From contig CAWCZO010000010.1 in NCBI GenBank assembly GCA_963800065.1, positions 310,001-374,000 of the forward strand: 64,000 nt of DNA. The letters are read 5' to 3'. Below the pieces are notes generated by a model. That model was not told the origin of the DNA. It searched no databases and saw only the letters and a program-made list of their open reading frames with translations. Within the stretch, counting starts at the first letter, position 1; every line of letters starts with the position of its first letter. Below are positions 23,100-31,185 of this stretch, one piece after another. A program made the translations under genes and the position numbers. The stretch comes from CAWJFJ01 sp963800065 (GTDB taxonomy: Bacteria; Actinomycetota; Acidimicrobiia; Acidimicrobiales; UBA8190).

Positions 23100-23897
23100 A
23101 TGATCACAGACCGATCCACCCCGACGGGCAGGTCCGGCCGGGCCCACCGGCCCGTACCCCGCCGGCGTCGAGTGGCGGCCATGACGTCACTGGGTGCCTT
23201 CGTGGTGGCGGTGGTCGCCGGCGTCGGGTCCGGGGGCGTGGCGGCGGCCGGCCCACCGACGGTCCAGGTGGCGACCAACGCCCGGTTCGGCACCATCTTG
23301 ACCACCGATTCGGCAATGGCGCTCTACACGCTGTCCACCGACCACAACGGGCAGAGTACGTGCCACGGGTCCTGCGCCGCGGCATGGCCGGCGTTGACCG
23401 TTCCCGCCGGGACCGTACCCACCGGTGGACCGGGGGTGACGGGCACCGTCGGATCGTCTGAGCAGTCGAACGGGACCTTCCAGGTCACCTACAACGGCTC
23501 TCCGCTCTACACGTTCGTCAGCGACACGTCGCCCGGACAGGTCACGGGGAACGGTGTCGCCGGCTTCTTCGTCGTGACGGTGGCCCCGGCCACGACGACC
23601 ACCACCACCACGACCCCGCCGGCCGCCGCCCCCACCAGCAGTGCCATCCCGCCCGCCGCCACCCCGGCCCCCCCGACCAAGGCGGCGGCCTCGGGTCCGG
23701 CGCCGTCGACGGCGCCGTCGCCGGCAGCGGTGCCGGCCACCTCCGCTTCCCCGGGGACGCTGGCCTTCACCGGCAGCGGGCCGGGGTTGCGGTGGGTCCT
23801 CGTCCTGGGCGTCGTCCTTCTGGGTCTCGGTCTGATGCTGCTCGGCATCCGGCGGGCACCGCGTCACCGCCTGAAGGCGCCTCCAGGGAGGTCGTAG
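23100..23897 (+). CDS. Surface protein with secreted-lipoprotein repeats and LAFTG sorting motif
   Basis: A 265-residue protein. An Arg-rich N-terminus (RPVPRRRRVAAM) leads into an export helix near residue 28-50. Two COG4315-type secreted repeats follow: LYTLSTDHNGQSTCHGSCAAAWPAL and a second with LYTFVSDTSPGQV. A long Thr/Pro/Ala stretch then spans the wall. The end has LAFTG, a membrane helix (WVLVLGVVLLGLGLMLLGI) and a basic tail, the arrangement of a class E sortase substrate (LAxTG). ATG 23100 is preceded by CGGAGGGCC. It is divergent from the amidase, suggesting joint envelope function. Its last 34 bases overlap the convergent amidohydrolase gene. Confidence 0.85.
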   Translation: MITDRSTPTGRSGRAHRPVPRRRRVAAMTSLGAFVVAVVAGVGSGGVAAAGPPTVQVATNARFGTILTTDSAMALYTLSTDHNGQSTCHGSCAAAWPALTVPAGTVPTGGPGVTGTVGSSEQSNGTFQVTYNGSPLYTFVSDTSPGQVTGNGVAGFFVVTVAPATTTTTTTTPPAAAPTSSAIPPAATPAPPTKAAASGPAPSTAPSPAAVPATSASPGTLAFTGSGPGLRWVLVLGVVLLGLGLMLLGIRRAPRHRLKAPPGRS

Positions 23898-24967
23898 AAG
23901 CGACGGGCGTTGGCACCGGCCACGCGGGCCATCGAGATGGCGGACAACCTCTTCTCGTTGTGCTCGAGGAGCTCGGTGGTGGCCCGGGGCCACGCCCCGT
24001 CCCAGTGCGGGTAGTCGCTGGCGAACATGATGCATTCGTCCCCCAGCGCCTCCACCACGTAGGGGACACTGTTCTCGTCGGGCTCGCACGTGACGACGAT
24101 GTTCCCCGCCCCTACGTACTCCGCCGGTGGTCGTTGCCACCCGCCGGGAATCCAGTCACCACGCGATTCGTAGTGTTCGTCGAGGCGCTCCATGAACCAC
24201 GGCAACCAACCCACCCCGGCTTCGAGGAAGGCCACGCGCAGGGTGGGATGGCGGTCGAAGACGCCCCCGCTCACCAGCGCCGTCATGGCCGTCATCTGAT
24301 CGAACGGGAAGCTGATGCAGTGGACCTGGATGTAATTGGTGAAGCGGTCGACGCCGATCTTGGGCAGGTGGATGCCGGGGGCACCGTGGACCCCGAGAGC
24401 CATGCCCATCTCCGCCGCCGCCGCGTAGAACCGGTCGAGATCGGGGTGGTCGAGGTTGCGGGTCTTGAGGCCCGGGGGCACCACCGTGCAGACCAGGCCG
24501 AGCTCCTTGGCTTCGGTCATGACGGCGATGGCGTCCTCGCCGTGCTCGATGGGGGCGGTGGCGGCGGCGAAGAGCCGCCCGCCGCTTCTGTCACAGAAGT
24601 CGGCCGCCCAGGTGTTGTAGATCCGGGCCACGGCCGATCCGAGGGCGGGATCCTCGATGGTGGGGACGCACAGCCCGAAGCTGGGGAAGAGCACCATGGC
24701 GTCGATCCCGTCGGCGTCGGCGTTGGCCAGGACGCCCTGCGGCGATCCCGGGTCCACCCCCGCCGCCTCGGTCATCCCGTTCTGTGGCGGGCACCCGGCG
24801 CCGGGCCCTTCGTAAAAGGGATAGGGGCGGCCCTCGACCAGGACGCCGAGCTTGGTGTCGCTCCGGATGCCGATCTGATCGGGGAACCTGGACATGAGCT
24901 CGCCGAACAACGACGGCGGCTCGATCATGTGGGCGTCGGCGTCGACGACCTCCACGCCCGTCGTCAT
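23864..24967 (-). CDS. Amidohydrolase 2 family protein (TIM-barrel metal hydrolase/decarboxylase)
   Basis: A 367-residue amidohydrolase-2 protein. Expected metal ligands are in VDADAHMIEP (residues 8-17), LGVHGAPGIH (His near 181) and MFASDYPHWDG (Asp near 318); FLEAGVGWLPWFMERLDEHY is the family signature helix. Family members include gamma-resorcylate and ACMS decarboxylases and lactone hydrolases, so decarboxylation or ring hydrolysis of an intermediate is possible. It is the third gene of a unit with a D-aminoacylase-type protein and an alcohol dehydrogenase. The start shares one base with the dehydrogenase stop (TGATG). Three more copies lie at 29989, 31182 and 57022. Confidence 0.88.
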   Translation of the reverse strand: MTTGVEVVDADAHMIEPPSLFGELMSRFPDQIGIRSDTKLGVLVEGRPYPFYEGPGAGCPPQNGMTEAAGVDPGSPQGVLANADADGIDAMVLFPSFGLCVPTIEDPALGSAVARIYNTWAADFCDRSGGRLFAAATAPIEHGEDAIAVMTEAKELGLVCTVVPPGLKTRNLDHPDLDRFYAAAAEMGMALGVHGAPGIHLPKIGVDRFTNYIQVHCISFPFDQMTAMTALVSGGVFDRHPTLRVAFLEAGVGWLPWFMERLDEHYESRGDWIPGGWQRPPAEYVGAGNIVVTCEPDENSVPYVVEALGDECIMFASDYPHWDGAWPRATTELLEHNEKRLSAISMARVAGANARRFYDLPGGAFRR

Positions 24968-26073
24968 CACGCCCCCGCCGTGTCGAAGACGATGACACTG
25001 CGGACGACCTCGCCCGCCTCCATGGCCCGGAAGGCGTCGTTGATGTCGTCCAGCCCGATCCGGCGGCTGACCATGCTCTCGGCGTCGACCGTCCCGCGCG
25101 TCACCAGGTCCACCAGGACGGGGAAGTCCCGGTCGGGGTCGGTCGAGCCGTAGACGCAACCGACCAGCGTCTTGGCCCCCACGAAGAGCTCGAAGGCGGA
25201 GAAGCTGACCTGCTCGGAGGGGGACCCGGCCCCCACCAGGACGGCCGTCCCGCCGCGTCGGGCCGCCTCGAAGGCCAGGCGGATGGTGGGGGCGCGGCCC
25301 ACCACCTCGAAGGCGTAGTCCACGCCCAGTCCACCGGTCAGCGCCTGGACGGCGGCCACGGCGTCCCCGCTCGACGAGTCGACGACGGCCGTGGCCCCCA
25401 TGGCCTTGGCCGCCGGCAGCTTGGCCGCCATGCGGTCCACGGCCACGATGGTCGCGGCGCCGGCCAGGCGGGCCCCCTGGATGACCGACAGCCCCACGCC
25501 CCCGCAGCCGATCACCGCCACCGTGGAGCCGGGCTCGACTCCGGCGGTGTGCCAGACGGCACCGATCCCCGTGGACAGGGCGCAACCGACCAGAGCGGCC
25601 AGCTCGAGGGGGGCGGCGCGGTCGACGGCCACGACCTGGCGCTCGGGTACCAGGGTCTCCTGGGCGAAGGTGGCCGTGCCCAGCCCCCGTATGAGCTTGG
25701 TCCCGTCCACCGAGGCGTAGGGCCCGCCCAGCGACTCGGCCATGCCGGTGTTGCACAGCATGGGCTGTCCGGCCAGGCACCAGAAACACTGCCGGCACGG
25801 TGGCATCCACGTGAGGACGACATGGTCACCCACCGCCACGCGCGTGACCAGGGGACCCACCTCCACCACCACGCCCGAGCCCTCGTGACCGAGGACGGTG
25901 GGGAACATGAAGGGAATGGTCCCGTTCTGCACGGAGAGGTCGGAGTGGCACACGCCGCTGGCCGCCATCCGCACCCGCACGTCGCGCGGTCCCACGGGCT
26001 CGAGTTCGATCTCCTCCACCACGAAGGGCGCTCCCACCTCACGCAGGACCGCCGCCCGCACCGCCGACGTCAC
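24967..26073 (-). CDS. Zinc-dependent alcohol dehydrogenase (class III-like)
   Basis: A 368-residue medium-chain dehydrogenase. GVCHSDLSV and GHEGSGVVVEVG provide the catalytic zinc ligands, PPCRQCFWCLAGQPMLC holds the four structural-zinc Cys, and VIGCGGVGLSVIQGA is the NAD-binding turn. The presence of all four structural Cys and the CxxC spacing recall glutathione- or mycothiol-type formaldehyde and NDMA-dependent dehydrogenases. It should oxidise an alcohol from the neighbouring hydrolases to an aldehyde, which the aldehyde dehydrogenase at 27861 could take further. It overlaps the upstream gene by 4 bases (ATGA) and the next by one. Confidence 0.9.
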   Translation of the reverse strand: MTSAVRAAVLREVGAPFVVEEIELEPVGPRDVRVRMAASGVCHSDLSVQNGTIPFMFPTVLGHEGSGVVVEVGPLVTRVAVGDHVVLTWMPPCRQCFWCLAGQPMLCNTGMAESLGGPYASVDGTKLIRGLGTATFAQETLVPERQVVAVDRAAPLELAALVGCALSTGIGAVWHTAGVEPGSTVAVIGCGGVGLSVIQGARLAGAATIVAVDRMAAKLPAAKAMGATAVVDSSSGDAVAAVQALTGGLGVDYAFEVVGRAPTIRLAFEAARRGGTAVLVGAGSPSEQVSFSAFELFVGAKTLVGCVYGSTDPDRDFPVLVDLVTRGTVDAESMVSRRIGLDDINDAFRAMEAGEVVRSVIVFDTAGA

Positions 26074-27803
26074 GAGGCCACCGCCGCACCGGGGACGGTG
26101 ACCGTGTCGGTGTCACGGCCCGATCGCAGAACGGCCCCCGGCAGGGCGCCGGTGAAGCTCCCGGCCCTCACGATCTCGGTGCCGTTCACCAGGACGTGCT
26201 CGATGCCGTCGGCTTCGGCGTAGAGACGGCTGGCGCCGCCGGGCAGGTCGGCGCGTGTGCGCTCGGGACGGTGTCCCACCCGGTCGGGATCGAAGATGAC
26301 GACGTCGGCGAAGCAGCCCCGGACGAGGCGGCCGCGGTCACGCAGCCCGTAGAGGCGGGTGGGCACCTCGGTCAACTGGTGGACCGCCTCCTCCCACGAG
26401 AGCAGGTGCCGTTTGCGGACCCCTTCGCCCAGGAGCGACGTCGAATAGATGGCGCCGCACATGACGTCCAGATGGGCACCGGCGTCAGAGCCACCCACCA
26501 CGGTGCGGGGGTCGCGCCACACGTCGGCCTTCAGCTCCCAGTCCGCCTCGGACTCGGGGATGGGCGGGCGCAGGCCCGTCCGCAGCCCGTCGGCGATGAC
26601 GATGTCGAGCAGCGCGTCGAAGGGCTCCTGGCCCCGCTCGGCCGCCACCTCGCCCACCGACCGACCCTCGTAGGGCTTGTTCTCGGGGGCGAAGGTCTCG
26701 TCGATCAGGAGCATCTGCCAGTTGGCCAGGGCCCCGATGATGCCGGCCTCCTTGGACTTCGCCCCCTCGTCGAGGCGACGGCGGACAGCCGGGTCCGACA
26801 GCTGCCTGATGCGCTCGGGGACGGGCACGGCGAACAGCTCGCGCCAGCCCGGGAGCCCGTCGATGATGGCCCCGTGCTCGAAGGAGAGCCGGATCTTCAT
26901 GGTGTGGGGCAGCGTCAGCGCCACCACCGTCGCCCCCCGCTCCGCCGCCGTGGACGACGCCGCCAGCTGGTGCTCCAGTCCGGAGCGGTTCATGGCCGAC
27001 ACACCGAGGACGTTCCAGTTGACGGGCCGGTCGGCCAGGAGCGACAAGGTGGCCATCAGGTCGACCTCGTCGTCGGAGAATCCGTTCAGGCAACCGGGGA
27101 CGATGATCTCGAGCGTGGTCCCGTCGTGCTCCCCGGCCGCCGCGCACAACGCCTCGATCTCGGGCCGGGTGGCCGAGCGCGAGGGAACGGGGGAGCCGTC
27201 CCCGTCGTTGTGGGTGTGGGCCTGCGACGTGGAGAACCCGAGTGCGCCCTCTTCGAGGCAGCGGTGGACCAGGGCCACCATGGAGGCCGTCTGCTTCTCG
27301 GTGGCCGACGAGCCCACCGCCGCCTCGCCCATCACCGAGCGGCGGACGGCCGAGTGCCCGACGAGGAAGCCGGCGTTCACCCCGATGAGCCCGTCGAGAC
27401 GACCGAGCCAGTCGCCGAACGACGTCCACGACCAGTCGAGCTGCTCGAGCGAGGACAGCGGCATCCCCTCGACGCGCGCCATCATCCGGGCCAGGTAGTC
27501 GGCGTGCTCCGGACCCGACGGCGCCAGGGAGAAGCCGCAGTTGCCACCGATCACGGTGGTCACGCCGTGCAACGGCGACGGGCTGGCCGACGGGTCCCAG
27601 GTCAGCTGGGCGTCGTAGTGGGTGTGGAGGTCCACGAAGCCCGGCGCCACCAGGAGCCCGCCGGCGTCGATGACGGTGCGGGCCGTGTCGTCGGTCTCGC
27701 CCACCGACACCACCCGCCCCCCGTCGACGGCGACGTCAGCCTGACGGGCGGGCCCGCCCGTGCCGTCGACGACCGTGCCGCCGCTGATGAGAAGGTCGAG
27801 CAT
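26070..27803 (-). CDS. N-acyl-D-amino-acid deacylase/dihydroorotase-like amidohydrolase
   Basis: A 577-residue amidohydrolase of the D-aminoacylase type. The N-terminal small beta domain (ISGGTVVDGTGGPARQADVA) is followed by the metal site GFVDLHTHYDAQLTWDP at residues 54-70, GGNCGFSLAPSG with the family Cys, and the C-terminal Asp in VVGGSDAGAHLDV near 444. It should hydrolyse an amide or cyclic imide bond of a small molecule. The length is somewhat above the usual 480-500. The ATG is preceded by GGAGGAGACCCG. It is the first gene of the unit that runs into the alcohol dehydrogenase and amidohydrolase. Confidence 0.87.
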   Translation of the reverse strand: MLDLLISGGTVVDGTGGPARQADVAVDGGRVVSVGETDDTARTVIDAGGLLVAPGFVDLHTHYDAQLTWDPSASPSPLHGVTTVIGGNCGFSLAPSGPEHADYLARMMARVEGMPLSSLEQLDWSWTSFGDWLGRLDGLIGVNAGFLVGHSAVRRSVMGEAAVGSSATEKQTASMVALVHRCLEEGALGFSTSQAHTHNDGDGSPVPSRSATRPEIEALCAAAGEHDGTTLEIIVPGCLNGFSDDEVDLMATLSLLADRPVNWNVLGVSAMNRSGLEHQLAASSTAAERGATVVALTLPHTMKIRLSFEHGAIIDGLPGWRELFAVPVPERIRQLSDPAVRRRLDEGAKSKEAGIIGALANWQMLLIDETFAPENKPYEGRSVGEVAAERGQEPFDALLDIVIADGLRTGLRPPIPESEADWELKADVWRDPRTVVGGSDAGAHLDVMCGAIYSTSLLGEGVRKRHLLSWEEAVHQLTEVPTRLYGLRDRGRLVRGCFADVVIFDPDRVGHRPERTRADLPGGASRLYAEADGIEHVLVNGTEIVRAGSFTGALPGAVLRSGRDTDTVTVPGAAVAS

Positions 27804-27815
27804 CGGGTCTCCTCC

Positions 27816-27860
27816 AGAAAGTGATTGGGCAGAAAGTGATTGGGCGGAAGGTGGGTGGGG
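27816..27860. repeat. 15-base tandem repeat in a gene leader
   Basis: AGAAAGTGATTGGGC is present twice in a row (27816-27830 and 27831-27845), with a degenerate third copy to 27860. It fills the gap between the aldehyde dehydrogenase stop and the ribosome site of the deacylase gene. On the minus strand it reads GCCCAATCACTTTCT. Confidence 0.8.
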
Positions 27861-29321
27861 TCAAGAGGCGGGGAAACGCAGGACGGTGCGGGGGCGGGTG
27901 AACGCCCGCATACCCTCGGGGCCGAGCTCGACGCCGTAACCGGACTGCTTCCACCCGCCGAACGGGGCCCGGTGGTCCATGGCCGAGGTCCCGTGGTTGT
28001 TCACGAAGACCGTCCCCGCCTGGAACCGGTCGGCCACGTCGTCGGCCACGGCGTCGTCCGACGTCCAGATCGAGGCGCACAGCCCGAAGGGGGTGGCATT
28101 GGCCCGGACGACGGCCTCGTCGAGGCTGCGGTAGCCGAGGACGGGGAGCGCCGGGGCGAATTGCTCGTCGCAGACGATGGAGGCGTCGTCGGAGGCGCCG
28201 TCGACGATGGCCGGTGAGACGAGGTAGCCCCCGGCGCCGGCGTCCTCGTCGCGGAGGCGGGCCGGACGGTGCACCCGGGCGCCGGTCGCCTCGGCCTGGG
28301 CCAGCATGGCCTCCACCCGGTCACGGGCCTGGGGTCGGTGGACGGGGCCCATGGTGACCTCGTCGGCCAGGCCGTCGCCCACCACCTCGTTCCCCACCCG
28401 GGCCACCAGGGCCTCGACCATGGCGCCGACCTTGTCCTCGGGGACGTAGAGGCGCTTGATGGCCATGCAGACCTGTCCGCTAGTGATGAAGGCGGCCTCG
28501 ACGATCTTGGAGGCCAGGGCGTCATCGATGTCGACGTCGGGGGCGATGACGGCCGGGTCGTTGCCGCCGAGCTCGAGGACGACCGGGGTGAGCGCGGCGG
28601 AGGCGCCGGCCATGACGGCCCGGCCCGTGGGCACCCCGCCGGTGAAGGAGACCATGTCCACGTCGGGGTGGGCCACCAGGGCCTCGCCGAGCTCGGGTCC
28701 GGGACCGTTGACGGCGTTGACCACGCCGGCCGGGAGGGCCTCGGCCAGGGCGGCGGCCACCGCCAGCACGGCGCCGGGGCACGTGGGCGGCGCCTTCACC
28801 ACCACCGTGTTCCCGGTCAGCAGCGCCGGGAGGAGCTTGTTGCCGAGGACGGAGACGGGCCAGTTGAAGGGGAGGACGGCCGCCACCACGCCGTAGGGGA
28901 CGTACTCGACCGTCGTCCGGCGCTCGCCCCCGCCCGTGAGGGAGCGCGCCTGGAGGGCGTCGGCGGCCAGGGGGGCGAAGGCGCCCGCCATCCCGCCCAT
29001 GGTGCCGGCGTCGAACTGGGCCTCCCAGAGCACCTTCCCGTGCTCGCGGGTGAGCAGTCGGGCCAGGTCCGACGCGCCCACCACCGCTCCGGCGGCGGCG
29101 GCGGCCTTGCCCACCAGCTCGGCCCGCTCGGACGGCGCCAGCGCCGCCCAGGCGGGGGCGGCCCGGCGGGCGGCGGCCACGGCCCGGTCAATCTGCCCCG
29201 TCGACGCCGACGGCCCGTCCAGGACGACCTCGGCCGGACGGACCGGATTGGTGACCGGGTACGTCCCCGCCTCGCCCGGCACCACCTCGCCGTCGATGAC
29301 CAGTCCGATGGCTCTGCCCAC
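27861..29321 (-). CDS. Aldehyde dehydrogenase (NAD(P)-dependent)
   Basis: A 486-residue aldehyde dehydrogenase. The general-base Glu is in VLELGGNDPAV near residue 254, the catalytic Cys in FITSGQVCMAIKRLYV near 287, and the N-terminal cofactor region includes PYGVVAAVLPFNWPVSVLGNK. It should oxidise an aldehyde to the acid. The GTG start follows a GGGGGAGGGG ribosome site. It diverges from a TetR gene across a 23-base palindrome (29333-29355), the arrangement expected for TetR control of an aldehyde-inducible enzyme. The D-aminoacylase gene follows 57 bases later. Confidence 0.92.
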   Translation of the reverse strand: MGRAIGLVIDGEVVPGEAGTYPVTNPVRPAEVVLDGPSASTGQIDRAVAAARRAAPAWAALAPSERAELVGKAAAAAGAVVGASDLARLLTREHGKVLWEAQFDAGTMGGMAGAFAPLAADALQARSLTGGGERRTTVEYVPYGVVAAVLPFNWPVSVLGNKLLPALLTGNTVVVKAPPTCPGAVLAVAAALAEALPAGVVNAVNGPGPELGEALVAHPDVDMVSFTGGVPTGRAVMAGASAALTPVVLELGGNDPAVIAPDVDIDDALASKIVEAAFITSGQVCMAIKRLYVPEDKVGAMVEALVARVGNEVVGDGLADEVTMGPVHRPQARDRVEAMLAQAEATGARVHRPARLRDEDAGAGGYLVSPAIVDGASDDASIVCDEQFAPALPVLGYRSLDEAVVRANATPFGLCASIWTSDDAVADDVADRFQAGTVFVNNHGTSAMDHRAPFGGWKQSGYGVELGPEGMRAFTRPRTVLRFPAS

Positions 29322-29332
29322 TGCGCCCCTCC

Positions 29333-29355
29333 CCCGGAGAATGCCGTTCTCCGGG
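29333..29355. promoter_or_regulatory. Likely TetR operator between aldehyde dehydrogenase and TetR gene
   Basis: CCCGGAGAA (29333-29341) and TTCTCCGGG (29347-29355) are a perfect nine-base inverted repeat around TGCCG. It lies between the two divergent starts, just before -10 TAGTTT (29360-29365) of the TetR gene. This is the usual position of an autoregulatory TetR site. Confidence 0.7.
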
Positions 29356-29374
29356 ATGATAGTTTCCCTTCCCG

Positions 29375-29992
29375 ATGGCAGCAGGGGCGGGTCAGGGTGT
29401 CGGCACCCTGACCCGGCGACCGACGGTGGCGGGTGACCTGGTGGAAGCGGCCCGTGCCCTCATGTGGGAGACGGGGGCTCCGGTGTTCACCGTCACCCAG
29501 GTGGTGGCGGCGGCGGGGACCTCGCTCAAGAGCTTCTACCGCTGCTTCGAGTCGAAGGACGAGCTCCTGGTGGCGCTGTTCGAGGACGACGCCCGTCGCG
29601 GGGCCGAGGCGCTGGCGGCGGCGGTGGACCGCCACCACGATCCGGTGGAGCGGGTGCGTTGTGCCGTGGAGGGGCTGTTCGGGTTCATCACCGTCGACGG
29701 TCGCCTCCCCTACGCCGCCGCCCTGGTCGGCGAACACCTGCGGCTGTCCGAATCGCGACCGGCCGAACTACGCGCCGTGCTCCAGCCCTTCGTCGAGATC
29801 TTCCGGTCGGAGCTCGAGAACGCCGGGCGCCGCGGCGCGCTCGAAGTGGGGGACGCCGGGCGGACGGCCAGGACGTTGTTCCATCTCGTCGTCTCGCACC
29901 TCCACGCCCTCATCTGCCACCAGCTCGACGAATCGCCGGCCGACGTGGCCGACGACCTGTGGGCGTTCTGCGCCGCCGCCCTGCGCCCGTGA
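29375..29992 (+). CDS. TetR/AcrR family regulator
   Basis: A 205-residue regulator. The DNA-binding domain is LVEAARALMWETGAPVFTVT then VVAAAGTSLKSFYRCFESKDELLVALF, a typical TetR helix-turn-helix, followed by an all-helical ligand domain. The length is standard. ATG 29375 is 9 bases after -10 TAGTTT, so the message could be leaderless. The alternative GTG at 29426 would leave an inverted repeat (29389-29414) in the leader. It is divergent from the aldehyde dehydrogenase and overlaps the next amidohydrolase by 4 bases (GTGA), so it may control both sides of the locus. Confidence 0.9.
   Translation: MAAGAGQGVGTLTRRPTVAGDLVEAARALMWETGAPVFTVTQVVAAAGTSLKSFYRCFESKDELLVALFEDDARRGAEALAAAVDRHHDPVERVRCAVEGLFGFITVDGRLPYAAALVGEHLRLSESRPAELRAVLQPFVEIFRSELENAGRRGALEVGDAGRTARTLFHLVVSHLHALICHQLDESPADVADDLWAFCAAALRP
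29389..29414. promoter_or_regulatory. Perfect 11-base inverted repeat at the 5' end of the TetR gene
   Basis: GGGTCAGGGTG (29389-29399) and CACCCTGACCC (29404-29414) flank TCGG. In RNA this is a very stable tetraloop hairpin at the start of the TetR message. In DNA it could be a second operator. The half-sites contain GTCA and TGAC in the opposite order to the eight TGAC-N6-GTCA sites. Confidence 0.6.
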
Positions 29993-31185
29993 CCGCCGGC
30001 GTCCTCCTGCCCGATCCGCAGCGGCGCCCCATCGCCGTGCCCGTCATCTCGGTGGACGACCATCTGATCGAACCGGACGACCTCTTCGTGGGGCGCATGC
30101 CCCGGGTCATGGCGGCGCGGGCCCCGCACGTGGTGGAGAACGACGAGGGACTCCAGTACTGGCTCTTCGAGGGCCGGAAGTACCCGAACATCGGGCTGAA
30201 CGCCGTGGTGGGCCGGGCCCGCCATACCTGGAGCATGGACCCGTCGCGCTTCGACGAGATGCGGCCGGGGTGTTTCGACATCCACGCCCGGATCGCCGAC
30301 ATGGACATCAACGGGATCTGGGCCTCGCTGTGCTTCCCCTCGCTGGTGGCCGGATTCTGTGGCGCCGTGTTCTCCCGGGCCGAGGATCCCGAACTGGGGC
30401 TGGCCTGCATGCGGGCCTGGAACGACTGGCACCTCGACGTGTGGGCCGGGACCTATCCCGACCGGATCATCCCTCTGCAACTGCCCTGGCTGCCCGACAT
30501 CGCCGCCGCCGCCGCCGAGGTCCGGGCCAACGCCGAGCGGGGCTTCAAGGCGGTGAGCTTCCCCGAGTTCCCCGCCGCCCTGGGCTTCCCGTCCATCTTC
30601 TCGGGCCAGTGGGACCCCTTCTTCGCCGCCTGTGAGGAGACGCAGACGGTGGTGTGCCTGCACACGGGGGCGTCGTCGTGGGCGCCGCTGCCGTCGCCCG
30701 CCCCCCCCTTCGAGCTGCTGCCCACCCTCTTCCCCGTGAACGCCCTCATCGCGGCGGCGGAATGGCTGTGGTCCGGGGTGCCGTTGCGGTTCCCCGGTCT
30801 GGCCGTGGCCATGTCCGAGGGGGGGATCGGATGGGTGCCGATGCTGATCGACAGGGTCGACTACGTACTCAGCCACTCCGCCTCGGGGAACGAGTCCTCC
30901 AACTGGCCCTCGGATCTCCAGCCCAGTGAGGTCCTGCGGCGGAACTTCTGGTTCTGCACCATCGACGACCCCTCGGTCATCGACGTCCGCCACCGGATCG
31001 GTGTGGACCACATCATGGTGGAGAGCGACTACCCCCACGCCGACTCGACCTGGCCCGACACCCAGGCCGTGCTGTCCAAGACGCTCGGCCATCTCCCCGC
31101 CGACGAGCTGCGGAAGATCGCCTGCGGGAACGCCGCCGCCCTGTTCCGCCACCCGCTCCCCGACGCCGACGACTGGCGGTCATGA
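29989..31185 (+). CDS. Amidohydrolase 2 family protein
   Basis: A 398-residue TIM-barrel metalloenzyme. ISVDDHLIEPDDLF (residues 19-32), VVCLHTGASS (near 222), AMSEGGIGWVPMLIDRVDYV and MVESDYPHADSTWP (Asp near 346) match the amidohydrolase-2 pattern shared with 31182, 23864 and 57022. It may decarboxylate or hydrolyse a pathway intermediate. The GTG start overlaps the TetR stop, so regulator and enzyme are cotranscribed. The next copy starts within its stop codon (ATGA). The two adjacent copies are divergent in sequence, which argues for different substrates or a hetero-oligomer rather than recent duplication. Confidence 0.88.
   Translation: MTAGVLLPDPQRRPIAVPVISVDDHLIEPDDLFVGRMPRVMAARAPHVVENDEGLQYWLFEGRKYPNIGLNAVVGRARHTWSMDPSRFDEMRPGCFDIHARIADMDINGIWASLCFPSLVAGFCGAVFSRAEDPELGLACMRAWNDWHLDVWAGTYPDRIIPLQLPWLPDIAAAAAEVRANAERGFKAVSFPEFPAALGFPSIFSGQWDPFFAACEETQTVVCLHTGASSWAPLPSPAPPFELLPTLFPVNALIAAAEWLWSGVPLRFPGLAVAMSEGGIGWVPMLIDRVDYVLSHSASGNESSNWPSDLQPSEVLRRNFWFCTIDDPSVIDVRHRIGVDHIMVESDYPHADSTWPDTQAVLSKTLGHLPADELRKIACGNAAALFRHPLPDADDWRS

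Noticed and set aside
22035..23147. A 370-codon Arg-rich frame parallel to the amidase
   Set aside because: It is the frame-shifted shadow of the 126-base repeats, open only because the repeat contains no stop in that frame.
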